DNA of 64,000 bases, from positions 36,576,619-36,640,618 of the forward strand of contig OX457052.1 in NCBI GenBank assembly GCA_949752735.1, given 5' to 3'. Shown here in pieces: positions 62,561-64,000 of this stretch. The DNA comes from Lumbricus terrestris. Its lineage: Eukaryota > Annelida > Clitellata > Crassiclitellata > Lumbricidae. The notes beneath the pieces are model-generated. The model made no database searches, was not told the DNA's origin, and worked only from the letters and a program-made list of their open reading frames with translations. The position numbers and the translations under genes are program-made. Numbering within the stretch: position 1 is the stretch's first letter; each line of letters opens with the position of its first letter.

Positions 62561-63071
62561 TAAAGCAATAACTTTGAAGCGAACGAATAAAAAATGTCTT
62601 CAGGTTTTTAATGCGGTGACCTGGGACATTTTTGGAGGGGAAATTTTCCGAAACGACGAGAAAATGTCGCCAAATAAAACAAATGCGCACTAGAAAGACT
62701 TCCTGCTTGTGCAGTTCCAACTTCCAAAGATTTCTTTTTAAAAAGCTCTGCTCGATCTGCGCTGACCTTGTGTGTCTTTTTGGGACAACGCGCAGTAGGC
62801 CTACGCGTAGACGTTATCGTCAGTCGTGTATGAAAGCAAACGGTAGAAACTGATGTTGTCTCGAGAGCTAAGAGTCCACTGGATGCGAGAGCGGATTGAA
62901 GTCCAAGTTACAGCGTACAAATAATATTAATTGTCCAGACTAGAAAACTCGTCAGGTTTCCGAGCAAAATTCGAGATGCTCTCGATTGCGACATGACGTC
63001 CGTCCGTTCGCTGTTATAAGGCTGAAGGATTTTGCTTAGGCCTATAGTGGGTTCTGTTGATGGGAAAAAAT

Positions 63072-63182
63072 TGAATATATATATAATATATATATATAAT
63101 TATATTATATTATATAATATAATTATGTTATATATTATATTATATATATATATATATATTAATATTATATTTTATATATAAC
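63072..63182. repeat. (AT)n-rich tract
   Basis: Interrupted AT/TA repeats. Confidence 0.95.
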
Positions 63183-63229
63183 TGAATCTTATAATGTGGT
63201 TGTAATTTTTGGTCTTGTTGGTGGGACAG

Positions 63230-63556
63230 AGGAAAATTTCGGTGTGCCGCCGAAAAAACTGATGACCTTTTTCTTAGTCAACGACCAACTTTTTCGGGAA
63301 AAAGATACCATTTCATCCGCCGAAAAAACTGATGACCTTTTTTTAGTTATCGACCAATTTTCCGCGAAACATCCGCCGCTAAATCGACGGGGGGCAAGTA
63401 CGATTTTGTACGATTTTGTAATAGGGGGGGGCTGATGTCCTGTTTTTCTCTCCGACTACATTTATTTAATAGCTTGTTGAAACCAAATGGGGGGCCACGT
63501 CCCATGCAATTTTTAAATGGGGAGCATGGCCGGATTGCCCCCTGGATCCGCCCCTG
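63230..63556. mobile_element. Probable hAT-like end with internal duplication
   Basis: Right end GGATCCGCCCCTG is a common hAT terminus (CAGGGGCGGA inverted). The interior has two copies of CGCCGAAAAAACTGATGACC about 70 bp apart. The left end could not be found and may be lost. Confidence 0.4.
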
Positions 63557-63639
63557 GACTAGGCTACAGTACATGGCCCGTTTACTTTTCATAAATTCGC
63601 GCGCGAGGCTGAACGACTTTTCTGCTGTGAAAAGATCGG

Positions 63640-63805
63640 TTACTTCGGTTATGCAGCCGGAGAGTTGCAGGTTCGCATCCACCTCAAGCCGCCGCGTAGG
63701 GACCTCGAGCAAGTCTTTCTCTCGCAATTGCTCACGCGCTTCGGCGTGAAACTCAGACTCAGTGTCCGCGCTGTATTCGGTGCGCTTCTGATTAGTTATC
63801 GCAAT
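63640..63805 (+). mobile_element. tRNA-derived SINE copy (family S1)
   Basis: B-box-like GGTTCGCATCC, CTCGCAATTGCTCACGCGC, TTCGGCGTGAAACTC and GTGCGCTTCTGATTAG. The A-box half is worn. Confidence 0.8.
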
Positions 63806-64000
63806 AGCAAGTGCACGTGCACTGTGCAATGTTGCACACATACTTAGCCTACGCAGAACATGCGTCAGTTCTGTAGAAGGGCATCGAAGATCCTGGCCAG
63901 GCCAGGCTTTTGATCTCTGAATGATGGCCAGCACGGCGTCCATAATTTTTATGTCCATAAGATTATATAGTTTCTGTATATTTGAAATACGGTTCCGTCA

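Larger units (their letters stand above)
61120..64000. other. 5' flank of the receptor gene
   Basis: Promoter region and upstream repeats. No coding exon recognised. The 203-residue minus-strand open frame at 63347-63958 runs through a SINE and a hAT-like end and is not a gene. Confidence 0.5.

Noticed and set aside
63347..63958. 203-residue minus-strand ORF
   Set aside because: It crosses a SINE S1 copy and a hAT-like end; the apparent peptide is repeat-derived.

Overview
This window is eukaryotic nuclear DNA from an animal with large introns and many transposable elements. The evidence is a spliced gene with consensus GT/AG junctions, tRNA-derived SINEs, several non-LTR retrotransposon (LINE) fragments, many hAT and mariner-like DNA elements, minisatellites and microsatellites. 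There are no bacterial operons. The presence of an IL-17 receptor-like gene fits a bilaterian. The abundant TAGGCCTA octamer and the repeat style suggest a marine invertebrate, possibly a deuterostome such as an echinoderm or hemichordate. The phylum is a guess and cannot be fixed from the sequence alone.

The one gene I can support fully lies on the minus strand, from about 61.1 kb (start codon) down to 20.5 kb (stop codon). It encodes an IL-17 receptor of IL17RD/SEF-like architecture: signal peptide, glycosylated fibronectin-like ectodomain, Ser/Thr-rich stalk, one transmembrane helix, SEFIR signalling domain and a long Ser-rich tail. I assembled nine coding exons by hand: 60988-61119, 39939-39984, 38099-38218, 37491-37618, 34616-34757, 31463-31677, 26841-26937, 22116-22376 and 20522-21660. 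All junction phases agree, and the sum is 2280 nt (759 codons plus stop). Two of these exons (46 and 142 nt) are too short to stand out as open reading frames. Intron 1 is about 21 kb.

Layout: 0-20 kb is intergenic or belongs to an unidentified plus-strand gene. It is T-rich on the plus strand up to about 15 kb, with two weak candidate 3' terminal exons near 6.3 and 10.2 kb. It also holds SINE and LINE pieces, several hAT elements with target duplications, a perfect 34-bp inverted repeat at 10.9 kb and a 20-bp minisatellite at 18.3 kb. From 20.5 to 61.1 kb is the receptor gene; its introns hold nearly all the other repeats. These include a mariner-like transposase relic (27.6-28.0 kb), a G-free C-rich tract (32.4-32.7 kb), an inverted-repeat element with tandem-repeat arms (36.3-37.3 kb), a fold-back element carrying a nested hAT copy (41.4-43.2 kb) and a mariner-like element with about 190-bp inverted ends (44.5-45.9 kb). 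From 61.1 to 64 kb is the 5' flank of the receptor gene, with a hAT-type miniature element, an AT microsatellite and a SINE.

The most informative repeat observation is that a tRNA-derived SINE family ends with the same sequence as the 3' end of one LINE family in the window, which suggests the SINE is mobilised in trans by that LINE. Most other open reading frames are chance frames in repeats or antisense shadows.
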